Source of the DNA: Bacteroidales bacterium UBA6366
Lineage (GTDB): Bacteria > Bacteroidota > Bacteroidia > Bacteroidales > UBA932
Direction of reading: 5' to 3'
Length of the DNA stretch: 58,263 nucleotides
Assembly (NCBI GenBank): GCA_002438845.1
Contig: DJRG01000027.1
Span: 1 to 58,263 of the forward strand
Below the pieces are notes generated by a model that saw only the letters and a list, made by a program, of their open reading frames with translations, was not told where the DNA came from and did not search any database. Below are positions 1-8,135 of the stretch, piece after piece. Position numbers and translations under genes: made by a program. How positions within the stretch are numbered: position 1 is the stretch's first letter; the number at the start of each line of letters is the position of its first letter.

Positions 1-352
1 CGATGTAGCGATAGGAATATCCAGGAGCGGACAACAGTCCTACAGGACCGTCCTCATAGTTGAGGGCGGGCTGGATGGAGAACTTGTCACCCGGCTTGAA
101 CTGATCCTTCCACTTGGAGCCGACCTCAACAATCTCTCCGGCGAACTCGTGGCCGATGATCGTGGGATTATCAGTGATGTCCCCCGGAACTCTCTTGTGG
201 TCAGAACCTTGATGGGAAGACTTGTAGGAAGACATGCAAAGGCTGTCGCTGACAACCTTTGCAAGAATTTCGTCCTCCTTCATCTCGGGGAGTTCGAACT
301 CCTCGAGACGAAGGTCTTCCTTACCATATAATCTAACGGCTTTAGTAAGCAT
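1..352 (-). CDS. Zinc-dependent alcohol/polyol dehydrogenase, L-sorbose-1-phosphate reductase-like (3' end missing)
   Basis: This is the N-terminal 117 codons of a medium-chain zinc dehydrogenase; the rest lies beyond the left edge. The product begins MLTKAVRLYGKEDLRLEEF and contains the GHEFAGEIVEVG segment typical of the GroES-like catalytic domain, followed by FKPGDKFSIQPAL. The opening and the VVSDSLCMSSYK segment resemble L-sorbose-1-phosphate reductase (SorE-like) proteins, which reduce a ketose phosphate with NAD(P)H. The ATG at 352-350 lies 12 bases after the stop of the E1 gene, so it is the last visible gene of the E2-E3-E1 operon. Substrate is inferred from family resemblance only; a butanediol or other polyol dehydrogenase is possible, which would fit an acetoin-type dehydrogenase operon. 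Confidence 0.75.
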   Translation of the reverse strand, partial: MLTKAVRLYGKEDLRLEEFELPEMKEDEILAKVVSDSLCMSSYKSSHQGSDHKRVPGDITDNPTIIGHEFAGEIVEVGSKWKDQFKPGDKFSIQPALNYEDGPVGLLSAPGYSYRYI

Positions 353-364
353 GGTCGTCTCCTT

Positions 365-2848
365 TTACACACCCTTCTTAGCGCGGATGATCTGCTCTGC
401 AGTGGTCTGGTTGCTGACCGGAACATAGTCCTTCAGTGGGACGATCTTCTCGTTGATGGCATCCAGGAACCATGACGGCTGAGGGAAGAACGCCTCCTCA
501 AGCTCATGGCAAGGGGTGATCCAGTTGCGGGAACCGAGCACGACAGGAGCGGCGTCGAGGTCGTCGAACGCCATCTCGGTGATGTTGGCGGCGATGTCAT
601 TGAGGTAAGAGCCACGCGCACAGGCGTCACCGGCGATGACGATGCGGCCGGTCTTCTTAACGGACTCAAGCACCTTGTCGTAGTTGAACGGAACAAGGGA
701 GCGGGCATCGATGACCTCCGCCTCCATTCCATATTTCTCCTTCAGGATGTCGGCGGCCTCAAGAGCACGGTACAAAGTGGCGCCGATAGTAAGGAAAGTG
801 ATATCCTTTCCGGTCCTCTTGACATCCGGCTCACCGATCGGAATCTCATAATATTCCTCAGGCACGCCACCTTCGTGGAACATCTCACCCTTGTCGTAAA
901 TCCTCTGACTTTCAAAGAATATGACAGGGTCTGTGCCTTGGAGCGCGGCGTTCATCAAACCCTTCGCGTCATACGGAGTGACAGGGAAGCAGACCTTGAG
1001 TCCAGGAATATGGCAGCACAGCGAGGTCCAGTCCTGCGAGTGCTGGGCTCCGTACTTAGAGCCGACAGACACACGAACAACAACCGGCATCTTCAGAATG
1101 TTGCCGGACATGGCCTGCCACTTAGGTAGCTGATTGAATATCTCGTCTCCGCAGCAGCCAAGGAAGTCGCAGTACATGATCTCAGGGATCACACGGCCTC
1201 CGCACATGGCGTAGCCGATGGCTGTACCGATAATCGCGGCCTCGGCGATCGGAGAGTTGAACAGACGGTGATATGGCAGAGCCTCGGTCAGTCCTCTGTA
1301 GACAGCGAAAGCGCCGCCCCACTCACGGTTCTCCTCACCGTAAGCGACCAAAGAGGCATCCTTGTAGAAACGATCGGCCACAGCCTCGAATATTCCGTCC
1401 CTGATGTTGTAGGTCTTCATCTTGCTGGCAGGCTTGCCGTCCTTGTCGAGGTAGAACCTGGACTTGCCGGCGATCTGCTTCACACGAGGATTCTCCTCCA
1501 AAGGCATATTCACGTCAGGCTTCGCGTCGCTGAGGGAATCGATGCTCTGGTTGGAGAACATCATGTCGCCCAAAAGCTCGCTCTCCTTCACGAGATCCAT
1601 TCTCGGAGAGAGCTCCGTGTCGATGGCAAGTTTATAGCACTCGAATATGTTGGCGTCAACCTCCTTGCGGATAGCGTCAAGGGCGGCCTGATCAGCCACA
1701 CCTGCATCCTTCAGTTTCTCACCGAAGGCTACGATGCAGTCTTCCTTCTCCCAAGCCTCGATCTCCTCCTTTGTACGGTAGGAAGACTGGTCGCTCGGCG
1801 AGTGGCCACTGTAACGGTAGGTGACAACATCCAGAAGCGCTGGGCCCTTCTTCTCAAGCAGATAGGCCTTCTTGCGGTTGAAAGCGTCGATGACGGCGAG
1901 CGGATTGTAACCGTCCACCCTTTCAGCATCCATGGCATCGGCCTTGAATCCGGCTCCAAGACGTGCTGGGAACACATAACCCATCGTCTCGCCCTTTGTC
2001 TGGCCACCCATAGCGTACTGGTTGTCCATCACGTTGAAGAGAACCGGCAGTCCGCCCTTCATGTCACCTTCCCAAAGAGTGTTGAACTGATCCATCGAGG
2101 CGAATGTCATGCCCTCAAGAACAGGTCCGCGGGCCATCGCCCCGTCACCGAGGTTGGCGACAACAATGCCCTTCTTGCGGTTAACTTTCTTGTACAGAGC
2201 GGCTCCCACGGCGATCGAGCCGGAACCGCCCACGATGGCGTTGTTCGGGTATATTCCGAAAGGGGTGAAGAACGTGTGCATCGATCCGCCGAGACCCTTG
2301 TTGAAACCGGTCGTGCGGGCGAAGATCTCGGCCATCGCTCCGTAGAGCAGGAAACGGATTCCGAGTTCCTTGACATCCTTCCCTTCGTAAGCCTTCTTGG
2401 CCACGTTCAGGGTGGCTCCGCCCCAGAACTCCTCCATGACCTTCTTCAGTTCAGCCTCCGGAAGGATCTGAATCGAACGCAGTCCCTTGGCGAGGATCTC
2501 ACCGTGAGAACGGTGCGAGCCGAAGGTGAAGTCATCTGTGTCAAGGCAGTAGGCCATACCGACAGCGGCGGCCTCCTGACCGGCCGACAGGTGGGCAGGC
2601 CCAGGGTTATTGTAAGCGACACCGTTGTAGCCACCGGTGGTCTTGACCAGATTGAGCATGGTCTCGAACTCACGGATGTAAGACATGTCGCGGTAGATGC
2701 GGAGCAGATCCTCCTTTGTGAAGTTGCCTTCCTTAAGTTCCTCCTTGACGGTCTTGTTGTACGTCATCACAGGAATCTTCGGAAGCTCAAGCTCGTGATC
2801 CTTCGGACGCAAGGTCTCGTTAGGATCGATGTATAGCGCTTTTGGCAT
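365..2848 (-). CDS. 2-oxo acid dehydrogenase E1, fused alpha and beta subunits
   Basis: The 827-residue protein joins the thiamine-diphosphate E1 alpha subunit (about residues 40-400) to the beta subunit (about 480-820), which are usually separate genes. The alpha half has the ThDP motif GDGAMARG followed by NVMDNQYAMGG, plus GSHRSHGEILAKG and SGHSPSD. The beta half has YGEENREWGGAFAVYRGL and FNSPIAEAAIIGTAIG. E1 decarboxylates a 2-oxo acid and acylates the E2 lipoyl group. It lies 22 bases after the E3 stop in the same orientation. The fused form is a recognised variety in Bacteroidetes and some anaerobes. The substrate (pyruvate, branched-chain 2-oxo acid or acetoin) cannot be read from the sequence. 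Confidence 0.93.
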   Translation of the reverse strand: MPKALYIDPNETLRPKDHELELPKIPVMTYNKTVKEELKEGNFTKEDLLRIYRDMSYIREFETMLNLVKTTGGYNGVAYNNPGPAHLSAGQEAAAVGMAYCLDTDDFTFGSHRSHGEILAKGLRSIQILPEAELKKVMEEFWGGATLNVAKKAYEGKDVKELGIRFLLYGAMAEIFARTTGFNKGLGGSMHTFFTPFGIYPNNAIVGGSGSIAVGAALYKKVNRKKGIVVANLGDGAMARGPVLEGMTFASMDQFNTLWEGDMKGGLPVLFNVMDNQYAMGGQTKGETMGYVFPARLGAGFKADAMDAERVDGYNPLAVIDAFNRKKAYLLEKKGPALLDVVTYRYSGHSPSDQSSYRTKEEIEAWEKEDCIVAFGEKLKDAGVADQAALDAIRKEVDANIFECYKLAIDTELSPRMDLVKESELLGDMMFSNQSIDSLSDAKPDVNMPLEENPRVKQIAGKSRFYLDKDGKPASKMKTYNIRDGIFEAVADRFYKDASLVAYGEENREWGGAFAVYRGLTEALPYHRLFNSPIAEAAIIGTAIGYAMCGGRVIPEIMYCDFLGCCGDEIFNQLPKWQAMSGNILKMPVVVRVSVGSKYGAQHSQDWTSLCCHIPGLKVCFPVTPYDAKGLMNAALQGTDPVIFFESQRIYDKGEMFHEGGVPEEYYEIPIGEPDVKRTGKDITFLTIGATLYRALEAADILKEKYGMEAEVIDARSLVPFNYDKVLESVKKTGRIVIAGDACARGSYLNDIAANITEMAFDDLDAAPVVLGSRNWITPCHELEEAFFPQPSWFLDAINEKIVPLKDYVPVSNQTTAEQIIRAKKGV

Positions 2849-2870
2849 ATAGTATATTATTAATTGATTA

Positions 2871-4256
2871 TTATTTCAGTGCGAACGCAGTCTCTTTTAT
2901 GATTTCGGAAACTGTAGGATGCGGGAACACGACCTCCTTGAGCTGCTCAAGGGTCATCTCAGACTCGATGGCGATGCATGCGCTGTGGATGATCTCGGAG
3001 CAAGGGTTGCCAAGCATGTGCACGCCAAGCACCTCGTGGTACTTCTTGCCGACGATGATCTTGCATATTCCCTCGCCTCCCTCATTCTCGGCGACGAAGC
3101 GACCGGCATAGGCCATAGGGAGCTTTACGACCGAATATTCCTTCCCGGAAGCCTTGGCCTGCTCTTCGGTGAGCCCGACTCCGGCGACCTCTGGGTTGGT
3201 GTAGACGATTCCAGGGATGGCGTCATAACGCATGTGGTCTTCCTTTCCAAGAATATTGTTGACCGCGACCTCACCCTCTCGGCTCGCGGTGTGGGCAAGC
3301 ATCGAGAAGCCGGTGACATCACCAGCGGCGTAGACTCCGGGGATATTCGTGCGCATCTTGCTGTCCACCTTGATTCCGCAAGGCTTCCCGCCACGGTTCA
3401 GAAGCATCTCCACGCCGAGGTTCTCAAGGCCGAAGCCGCTGATGTTGGCGCGGCGACCCACAGACACGAGGATCTTGTCCCCGCTGACCCTCTGGGTATT
3501 GCCCTCAGGATCCTCATAGACAACGGTGTTGCCCTCGATGCCGGTGACTTTGCACTTGAGACAGAAATTCACGCCACGTTTCGCATAGATCTTCTGGAGC
3601 ATTGCGCTGATCTCATCGTCAAGAGGCCCGAGAATCTTCGGAAGCATCTCGACCACAGTCACTTTCGTGCCGAGAGTGCTGTAGAAAGCGGCGAATTCCA
3701 TTCCGATGACACCGCCGCCTATGACAACGAGCTCGGCAGGGCGTTCCTTCAAAGCGAGGATCTCACGGTTTGTGACGATCACGTCTCCAGCATCCTTAAG
3801 CCCAGGGAACGGAGGCACCGCAGCCTCTGAGCCTGTGCAGATGAGGATGTTGCGGGCCACGTAAGCCTGGTCGGCGGCAGTGATCTTGATCCCTTCCGCA
3901 TCACGGCCCTGGATCATGGCCTCAGCGGCCACGACCTCGACATTGTTGGACTTCATCGCCAGCTTCACTCCTCCGACGAGTTTCTTAACGACCTTGTCCT
4001 TGCGGGCCACAATCTTGGAAAAGTCGAACGTAGGCTCCTTGACATAGACACCGTAGTGATCCCCGGTGAGTGCATAGTTATAAACCTTGGCGCTGTAAAG
4101 AAGCGTCTTGGTCGGAATGCAGCCTTCGTTGAGGCAGACACCTCCAAGGGATTTTCTTTCAAAAAGGACAACCTTCAGGCCGGCGGCACCGGCTCTTTCA
4201 GCGGCCACATATCCACCAGGACCACCGCCTATTACCGCTAAATCGTACATATTCAT
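2871..4256 (-). CDS. lpdA: Dihydrolipoyl dehydrogenase (E3)
   Basis: E3 reoxidises the dihydrolipoyl group of E2 with FAD and NAD+. The 461-residue protein has the N-terminal FAD motif GGGPGG, the redox disulfide in GGVCLNEGCIPTK, an NAD-binding GGGVIGMEFA, the second FAD motif YAAGDVTG and the C-terminal HPTVSE segment with the catalytic His-Glu pair. Its length is normal for the family. It sits between the E2 gene (192-base gap containing a mobile-looking repeat) and the E1 fusion, so it belongs to this complex. The start ATGAATATGTAC adds an unusual Asn-Met before the typical YDLAVIGGG opening; the GAATAT word over-represented in this genome falls there. Confidence 0.95.
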   Translation of the reverse strand: MNMYDLAVIGGGPGGYVAAERAGAAGLKVVLFERKSLGGVCLNEGCIPTKTLLYSAKVYNYALTGDHYGVYVKEPTFDFSKIVARKDKVVKKLVGGVKLAMKSNNVEVVAAEAMIQGRDAEGIKITAADQAYVARNILICTGSEAAVPPFPGLKDAGDVIVTNREILALKERPAELVVIGGGVIGMEFAAFYSTLGTKVTVVEMLPKILGPLDDEISAMLQKIYAKRGVNFCLKCKVTGIEGNTVVYEDPEGNTQRVSGDKILVSVGRRANISGFGLENLGVEMLLNRGGKPCGIKVDSKMRTNIPGVYAAGDVTGFSMLAHTASREGEVAVNNILGKEDHMRYDAIPGIVYTNPEVAGVGLTEEQAKASGKEYSVVKLPMAYAGRFVAENEGGEGICKIIVGKKYHEVLGVHMLGNPCSEIIHSACIAIESEMTLEQLKEVVFPHPTVSEIIKETAFALK

Positions 4257-4263
4257 AATTCAA

Positions 4264-4404
4264 CTTTCGCAAATAGGCAATTACTTGCTGTAAAAATACA
4301 TTATCTCACGTTCGAAGGTGATTGCCCACCATCATCTATTACGTTACCCTCTCCCTAAATCCCTCCCCTCGGGGGAGGGACTTGCTTTCACTGCAAGCAG
4401 TGAA
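4264..4404. repeat. Intergenic palindromic repeat, copy 1 (between E2 and E3 genes)
   Basis: This roughly 141-base block matches, in inverted orientation, the block at 6855-6996. The best conserved parts are TCTCACGTTCGAAGGTGATT from 4304, the stretch from GTTACCCTCTCCC to CTTGCTTTCAC at about 4343-4390, and the closing hairpin. It holds two hairpins: CCCTCCCC/GGGGAGGG around 4370, and TTCACTGC-AA-GCAGTGAA around 4387-4404. The second hairpin shows a compensatory T-A to C-G change relative to copy 2. It fills most of the gap inside the dehydrogenase operon and contains no gene. It looks like a small non-autonomous mobile repeat; its effect on the mRNA is unknown. Confidence 0.85.
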
Positions 4405-4448
4405 GAACAGGAGTGTTTCGCGAATGCGAAACTTTAGTCTATAAATAT

Positions 4449-5828
4449 TTAAAATTCAACTTCAAGATTCTCGATCTCCGTGGCGACCTGCTTAAGGAAA
4501 CGAGTAGCCTCACCACCGTCAAGAGCCCTGTGGTCGTAGGTCAGGGACAGGCCGAGATAAGGGACGAAGGCATATACTCCGGCACCCAGATCCTTCGGAC
4601 GAGGAACGATCGTGCCGACTCCGAGAATCGCACTCTGAGGCACGTTGATGACTGGCGTGAACCACTCAACCCCGAAGCCTCCGAGGTTGGAGACAGTGAA
4701 AGAAGCGCCTTCGGCCGAGAGCAGGTCAGGGTTGATCGAACCCTTCTTGCAGTCCTCGGCCACCTTCTTGAGAGCCTTGCTCAAGCCTATGATATTCAAG
4801 TCCTCGGCATGCTTGACGCAAGGCACCATCAGTCCGCGCTCGGTGTCGACGGCGCAGCCAAGGTTGACGACATTGAATATCCTCATGGCGTCCCCGAGGC
4901 AGTGTGAGTTGACCTTCGGGAATTTCTTCAGAGCCTTGATGACAGCGCAGCACACAAAGTCGTTGATCGTGATGTTGGCGTCGATCCTTCCTTCCTCAAG
5001 GGCTTTCTTCGCCTTCTTGCGGAGGGCCTGGATGCGGCGGGCATCAGCTCCGAGCATGTGGGTGAGCTGGGCCGTGTTCTGGAGAGAGTTGTACATCGAC
5101 TTGGCGATGAGCTTGCGCATGTTGGACATCTTCTCGACCTTGAACTCCTCACCTTCCCCGGCAAGATTCTCGGTGTGGGTTGGTTTCCAGACCTTGAGGT
5201 CGGAGCCCTTGACCATTCCGCCGATTCCGGAACCGGCGGCAGGTGCCTGAAGACCTCCGTCGGCCATCATAGCCTTGGCGAGGCCGGACTTAGGAGCGCC
5301 TTGGGCGGCGATCACGTCTCGCTCGATTATGCGGCCGTGAGGGCCTGAGCCGGCGATCTGTGCGGTGTCCACGCCTTTCTCGGAGGCGAGTCTGCGGGCT
5401 CTTGGAGAGACGGGAGCGTTGGCAAGTGGCCCGGTCGCTGAGCCTGTGGTTCGACATGGCTCACCAACCACCGAAGCGACCGGTGCCGTGGATGCGGTCA
5501 CTTCGGCAGGCTCAATGACCGACGACGCCTCCGTGGCCGGAGAGGCAGACGCGCCGGCCCCCGAAGGGGCATATTCAGAGAAAGATTCCCCCGGTTCGCC
5601 GATGACCATGACGTTGGTCAGGCAAGGGATCTCGTCGTTATCGTTGAAGAAACAGGCCAGGACGGTGCCTTCTACCTTGGCGTCCTCATCGAATGACGCC
5701 TTGTCAGTCTCATAACTGAAAAGGACATCGCCGACGGAGACCTTGTCCCCCACCTTTTTCTTGAATTCTGTGACAATGCAACTTTCTACGGATTGCCCTT
5801 GTTTGGGCATGATAACTACGTGTGCCAT
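4449..5828 (-). CDS. 2-oxo acid dehydrogenase E2, dihydrolipoyl acyltransferase
   Basis: E2 is the core of the complex and passes the acyl group from lipoate to CoA. The 459-residue protein has one N-terminal lipoyl domain with the lipoylated lysine in ETDKASFD (Lys43), a long Ala/Ser/Thr/Pro linker (about 85-150), a peripheral subunit-binding domain with VSPRARRLA and GSGPHGRI, and a C-terminal catalytic domain ending with the DHRALDGG active-site motif. It is the first gene of the minus-strand operon. Part of the linker (encoded near 5433-5522) is made of copies of a dispersed GGTCACTGAGCC-type repeat found elsewhere in non-coding DNA, so the linker has apparently grown by repeat insertion. 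Confidence 0.94.
   Translation of the reverse strand: MAHVVIMPKQGQSVESCIVTEFKKKVGDKVSVGDVLFSYETDKASFDEDAKVEGTVLACFFNDNDEIPCLTNVMVIGEPGESFSEYAPSGAGASASPATEASSVIEPAEVTASTAPVASVVGEPCRTTGSATGPLANAPVSPRARRLASEKGVDTAQIAGSGPHGRIIERDVIAAQGAPKSGLAKAMMADGGLQAPAAGSGIGGMVKGSDLKVWKPTHTENLAGEGEEFKVEKMSNMRKLIAKSMYNSLQNTAQLTHMLGADARRIQALRKKAKKALEEGRIDANITINDFVCCAVIKALKKFPKVNSHCLGDAMRIFNVVNLGCAVDTERGLMVPCVKHAEDLNIIGLSKALKKVAEDCKKGSINPDLLSAEGASFTVSNLGGFGVEWFTPVINVPQSAILGVGTIVPRPKDLGAGVYAFVPYLGLSLTYDHRALDGGEATRFLKQVATEIENLEVEF
5433..5522. repeat. Dispersed TTCGACAAGCTCAGTGACC-type repeat inside the E2 gene
   Basis: Two or three degenerate copies of the dispersed short palindrome lie here: GGTCGCTGAGCCTGTGGTTC at 5433-5452, facing a mirror copy up to about 5469, and GGTCACTTCGGCAGGCTC continuing into AATGACCGA at 5497-5522. 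They stay in frame and encode the flexible linker between the lipoyl and binding domains. Other copies are at 9636, 14536, 17866, 52538 and 57330. Confidence 0.75.
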
Positions 5829-5907
5829 TAATTATTAATGATTATTCGATTCTTTATGCGGGATACCGCCCGGATCCATGTGATGACGGCACGGCATCTC
5901 ATACACA

Positions 5908-5915
5908 CAAAGTTA
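5908..5915 (-). promoter_or_regulatory. Candidate -7 box for the E2-E3-E1 operon
   Basis: On the minus strand this reads TAACTTTG, matching the Bacteroidetes sigma-70 -7 consensus TAnnTTTG. It lies 80 bases before the E2 start codon. No clear TTTG -33 element is seen at the expected distance, so the assignment is moderate. Confidence 0.55.
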
Positions 5916-5942
5916 AAATTTCTTCCTGACATAAAAAAGGAT

Positions 5943-5950
5943 TATATTTG
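5943..5950 (+). promoter_or_regulatory. Candidate -7 box for the transketolase genes
   Basis: The sequence TATATTTG fits the Bacteroidetes TAnnTTTG -7 consensus and lies 50 bases before the ATG at 6001. With the box at 5908 it makes a compact divergent promoter region between the dehydrogenase operon and the transketolase genes. Confidence 0.6.
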
Positions 5951-6000
5951 TAGCCTATAAACGAATTAGCATATTTCAAATTCAAAATATCAAATAGAAA

Positions 6001-6846
6001 ATGCAGTCAACAGAAGATCTGAAAAAGATTGCCTCCCAAGTAAGGAGAGACATCATCAGGATGGTCGTCAAGGCAAACTCCGGACATCCGGGCGGATCCA
6101 TGAGCAGCACTGACTTCATGACAGCCCTGTACTTCAATGTCATGGATCAGAATCCGGCGACATGGACACGCTCGGCGAAGGATCAGGACATGTTCATCCT
6201 CTCAGCCGGACACCTGACCCCAATGTATTATTCAATCCTGTCCAGGGCAGGATATTTTCCGACCTCTGAACTCGGAACATTCCGCAAGTTCGGAAGTCGC
6301 CTCCAAGGTCACCCTTCTGTAAGGAAAGGCCTTCCAGGCGTGGCTCAGGCGGCCGGTTCCCTCGGACAGGGACTTTCAGTCGCCGCCGGCGCGGCTCTGG
6401 CGAAGAAAGCCGACAACGACCCACACAACGTCTTCGTTCTCTGCGGGGATGGTGAGACCGAGGAAGGACAGATCTGGGAGGCGGCGATGTTCGCGGCCCA
6501 CCACAAGGCCGACAACCTGATCGCGATGACAGACTGGAACGGCCAGCAGATCGACGGCACCACTGAGGAGGTGGCCGGTCTTGGAGACCTTGAGGCCAAA
6601 TGGAAGGCTTTCGGATGGGAAGTCATCATCGCCGACGGCCACGACATGGACAAGATCCTGGAGGCGTTCGCTCAGGCAAAGGCCGGAGCCGGAAACGGCA
6701 AGCCTAAGATGATCCTGTTCAAGACAGAGATGGGACATGGGGTTGATTTCATGGCGGGCACCCACAAATGGCACGGCAGCGTGCCTTCTGAGGAGCAGTG
6801 CCAGAACGCCCTGAGCCAACTTGAGGAGACATTGGGAGATTTTTAG
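6001..6846 (+). CDS. Transketolase, N-terminal subunit
   Basis: This 281-residue protein is the thiamine-diphosphate-binding half of a split transketolase, which moves two-carbon units between sugar phosphates in the non-oxidative pentose phosphate pathway. It shows HPGGSMSSTDFMTALYF near residue 30, the PSVRKGLPGV and GSLGQGLSVAAG segments, and the ThDP-Mg motif CGDGETEEGQIWEA around residue 145-160. The length fits the N subunit of two-gene transketolases. The C subunit follows at 7007 with a 160-base gap that contains an intergenic repeat, so the two halves probably share one mRNA. Confidence 0.93.
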   Translation: MQSTEDLKKIASQVRRDIIRMVVKANSGHPGGSMSSTDFMTALYFNVMDQNPATWTRSAKDQDMFILSAGHLTPMYYSILSRAGYFPTSELGTFRKFGSRLQGHPSVRKGLPGVAQAAGSLGQGLSVAAGAALAKKADNDPHNVFVLCGDGETEEGQIWEAAMFAAHHKADNLIAMTDWNGQQIDGTTEEVAGLGDLEAKWKAFGWEVIIADGHDMDKILEAFAQAKAGAGNGKPKMILFKTEMGHGVDFMAGTHKWHGSVPSEEQCQNALSQLEETLGDF

Positions 6847-6854
6847 TCCTATTT

Positions 6855-6996
6855 CTTCACCGCATGCGGTGAAAGCAAGTCCCTTCCCCGAGGGGAGGGA
6901 TTTAGGGAGAGGGTAACGAAAATTGATATTTGGTGGGCAATCACCTTCGAACGTGAGATTAATTTTTTCAGCTTGTAATTGTCTACTTGCGAGAAT
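6855..6996. repeat. Intergenic palindromic repeat, copy 2 (between transketolase subunit genes)
   Basis: This is the inverted counterpart of the block at 4264-4404. It starts with the hairpin TTCACCGC-AT-GCGGTGAA, continues with a CCCTTCCCCGAGGGGAGGG-type palindrome and GGTGGGCAATCACC, and ends near TCTACTTGCGAGAATT. Compared with copy 1, the first hairpin keeps perfect pairing although both bases of one pair changed. It separates the two transketolase genes and no ORF of its own is convincing. Confidence 0.85.
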
Positions 6997-7006
6997 TAAG
7001 GTTATT

Positions 7007-7957
7007 ATGAAGAAATATACAGATAAAGGTAAAAAGGACACCCGCAGTGGTTTCGGAGCCGGCCTTCTTGAAGCCGGAAAGGCTGACCAAAGAGTCGTCG
7101 CCTTGACCGCCGACCTCAAGGGCTCGCTCAAGATGGACGCTTTCGCGGCTGAGTTCCCGGAGAGATATTACGAATGTGGCATCGCAGAGTCCAACATGAT
7201 AGGCGTGGCCTCAGGAATGGCTCTGGCCGGAAAGATTCCGTTCGCGGGATCGTTCGCCGAGTTTGTCACAGGTCGTGTTTACGACCAGATCAGAATGGAG
7301 GTATGCTACGGCAAGACCAACGTGAAGATCGCTTCCTCCCACGCGGGAATCACCCTCGGCGAGGATGGAGCCACACACCAGACAATGGAGGACATCGCCC
7401 TTATGCGCGCCCTTCCGGGGATGGTTGTCCTGAACCCTTGCGACTGGACGCAGACAAAGAACGCGACGATAGCCGCAGCCAAATACGACGGCCCCGTCTA
7501 TCTTCGTTTCGGTCGTCCTAAGGTTGCCGACTTCACTCCGGACGAGCCGTTCGAGATCGGAAAGGCCTACGTACTAAACGAGGGCAAGGACGTTACCCTC
7601 TTCGCGACGGGTCACATGGTTTGGGAGGCCCTTCAGGCAGCCGAGGCCCTGGAAGCCGAAGGAATCTGCGCCGAGGTCATCGACATCGCCACCATCAAAC
7701 CGCTTGACACCAAGACAGTCATCGCCTCCGCCATCAAGACCGGGGCCGTTGTCGTCGCCGAGGAGCACAACATGGCCGGAGGCCTTGGCGAACTGATCGC
7801 CGGAGTGCTCGCAGCCACATCCCCTAAGCCGATAGAATATGTCAACGGCCGTGACGAGTTCGGTCAGAGCGGGACCCCGTCCGAGCTTCTCGCCGCTTAC
7901 GGAATTGACGCCGCACACATCGTCGAGGCGGCCAGAAAGGTTCTGGAAAGGAAGTAA
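7007..7957 (+). CDS. Transketolase, C-terminal subunit
   Basis: This 316-residue protein carries the pyrimidine-binding and C-terminal domains of transketolase and pairs with the subunit at 6001. Family segments include DLKGSLKMDAF, YECGIAESNMIGVASGMA (with the conserved catalytic Glu) and SSHAGITLGEDGATHQ. I chose the ATG at 7007 (MKKYTDKGK), although the frame is open from 6923, because the upstream part is encoded by the repeat element and does not resemble the family. Its mRNA may be read through the repeat from the upstream gene. Confidence 0.92.
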   Translation: MKKYTDKGKKDTRSGFGAGLLEAGKADQRVVALTADLKGSLKMDAFAAEFPERYYECGIAESNMIGVASGMALAGKIPFAGSFAEFVTGRVYDQIRMEVCYGKTNVKIASSHAGITLGEDGATHQTMEDIALMRALPGMVVLNPCDWTQTKNATIAAAKYDGPVYLRFGRPKVADFTPDEPFEIGKAYVLNEGKDVTLFATGHMVWEALQAAEALEAEGICAEVIDIATIKPLDTKTVIASAIKTGAVVVAEEHNMAGGLGELIAGVLAATSPKPIEYVNGRDEFGQSGTPSELLAAYGIDAAHIVEAARKVLERK

Positions 7958-7973
7958 AAAACAGAAATATCTA

Positions 7974-8031
7974 TAAAAAACAGAAAAAAGTTAGGAGACA
8001 TTTATGTTTCTTAACTTTTTTTCTGTTTTCT
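7974..8031. terminator. Transcription terminator after the transketolase genes
   Basis: An AAAACAGAAAAAAGTT arm (about 7977-7992) pairs with AACTTTTTTTCTGTTTT (about 8013-8029), and the pairing continues into the loop with GGAGACA/TGTTTCT. The AT-rich hairpin with T-rich end lies 16-70 bases after the transketolase stop. It overlaps the open frame upstream of radC, which supports the later radC start. Confidence 0.7.
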
Positions 8032-8135
8032 ATGCATATATTGCGGGCCTTGAACATGCGGCGCATAAAGGATATGATGGCGACCATCCAGACACAGTCA
8101 TATTCCCAAAACATCCGCGAAAAACACAACAGACT

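Noticed and set aside
1268..2836. Long plus-strand open frame (522 codons) opposite the E1 gene, and similar long antisense frames opposite rpoN, murG, ftsW and gltX
   Set aside because: They mirror well-supported genes, show no family motifs or signal peptides, and are expected from low stop frequency opposite GC-rich coding sequence.
6923..7006. N-terminal extension of the transketolase C subunit
   Set aside because: It is encoded by the intergenic repeat and does not look like the family; the ATG at 7007 fits.
8004..8135. N-terminal extension of RadC
   Set aside because: The stretch lies in a terminator hairpin and lacks family similarity.
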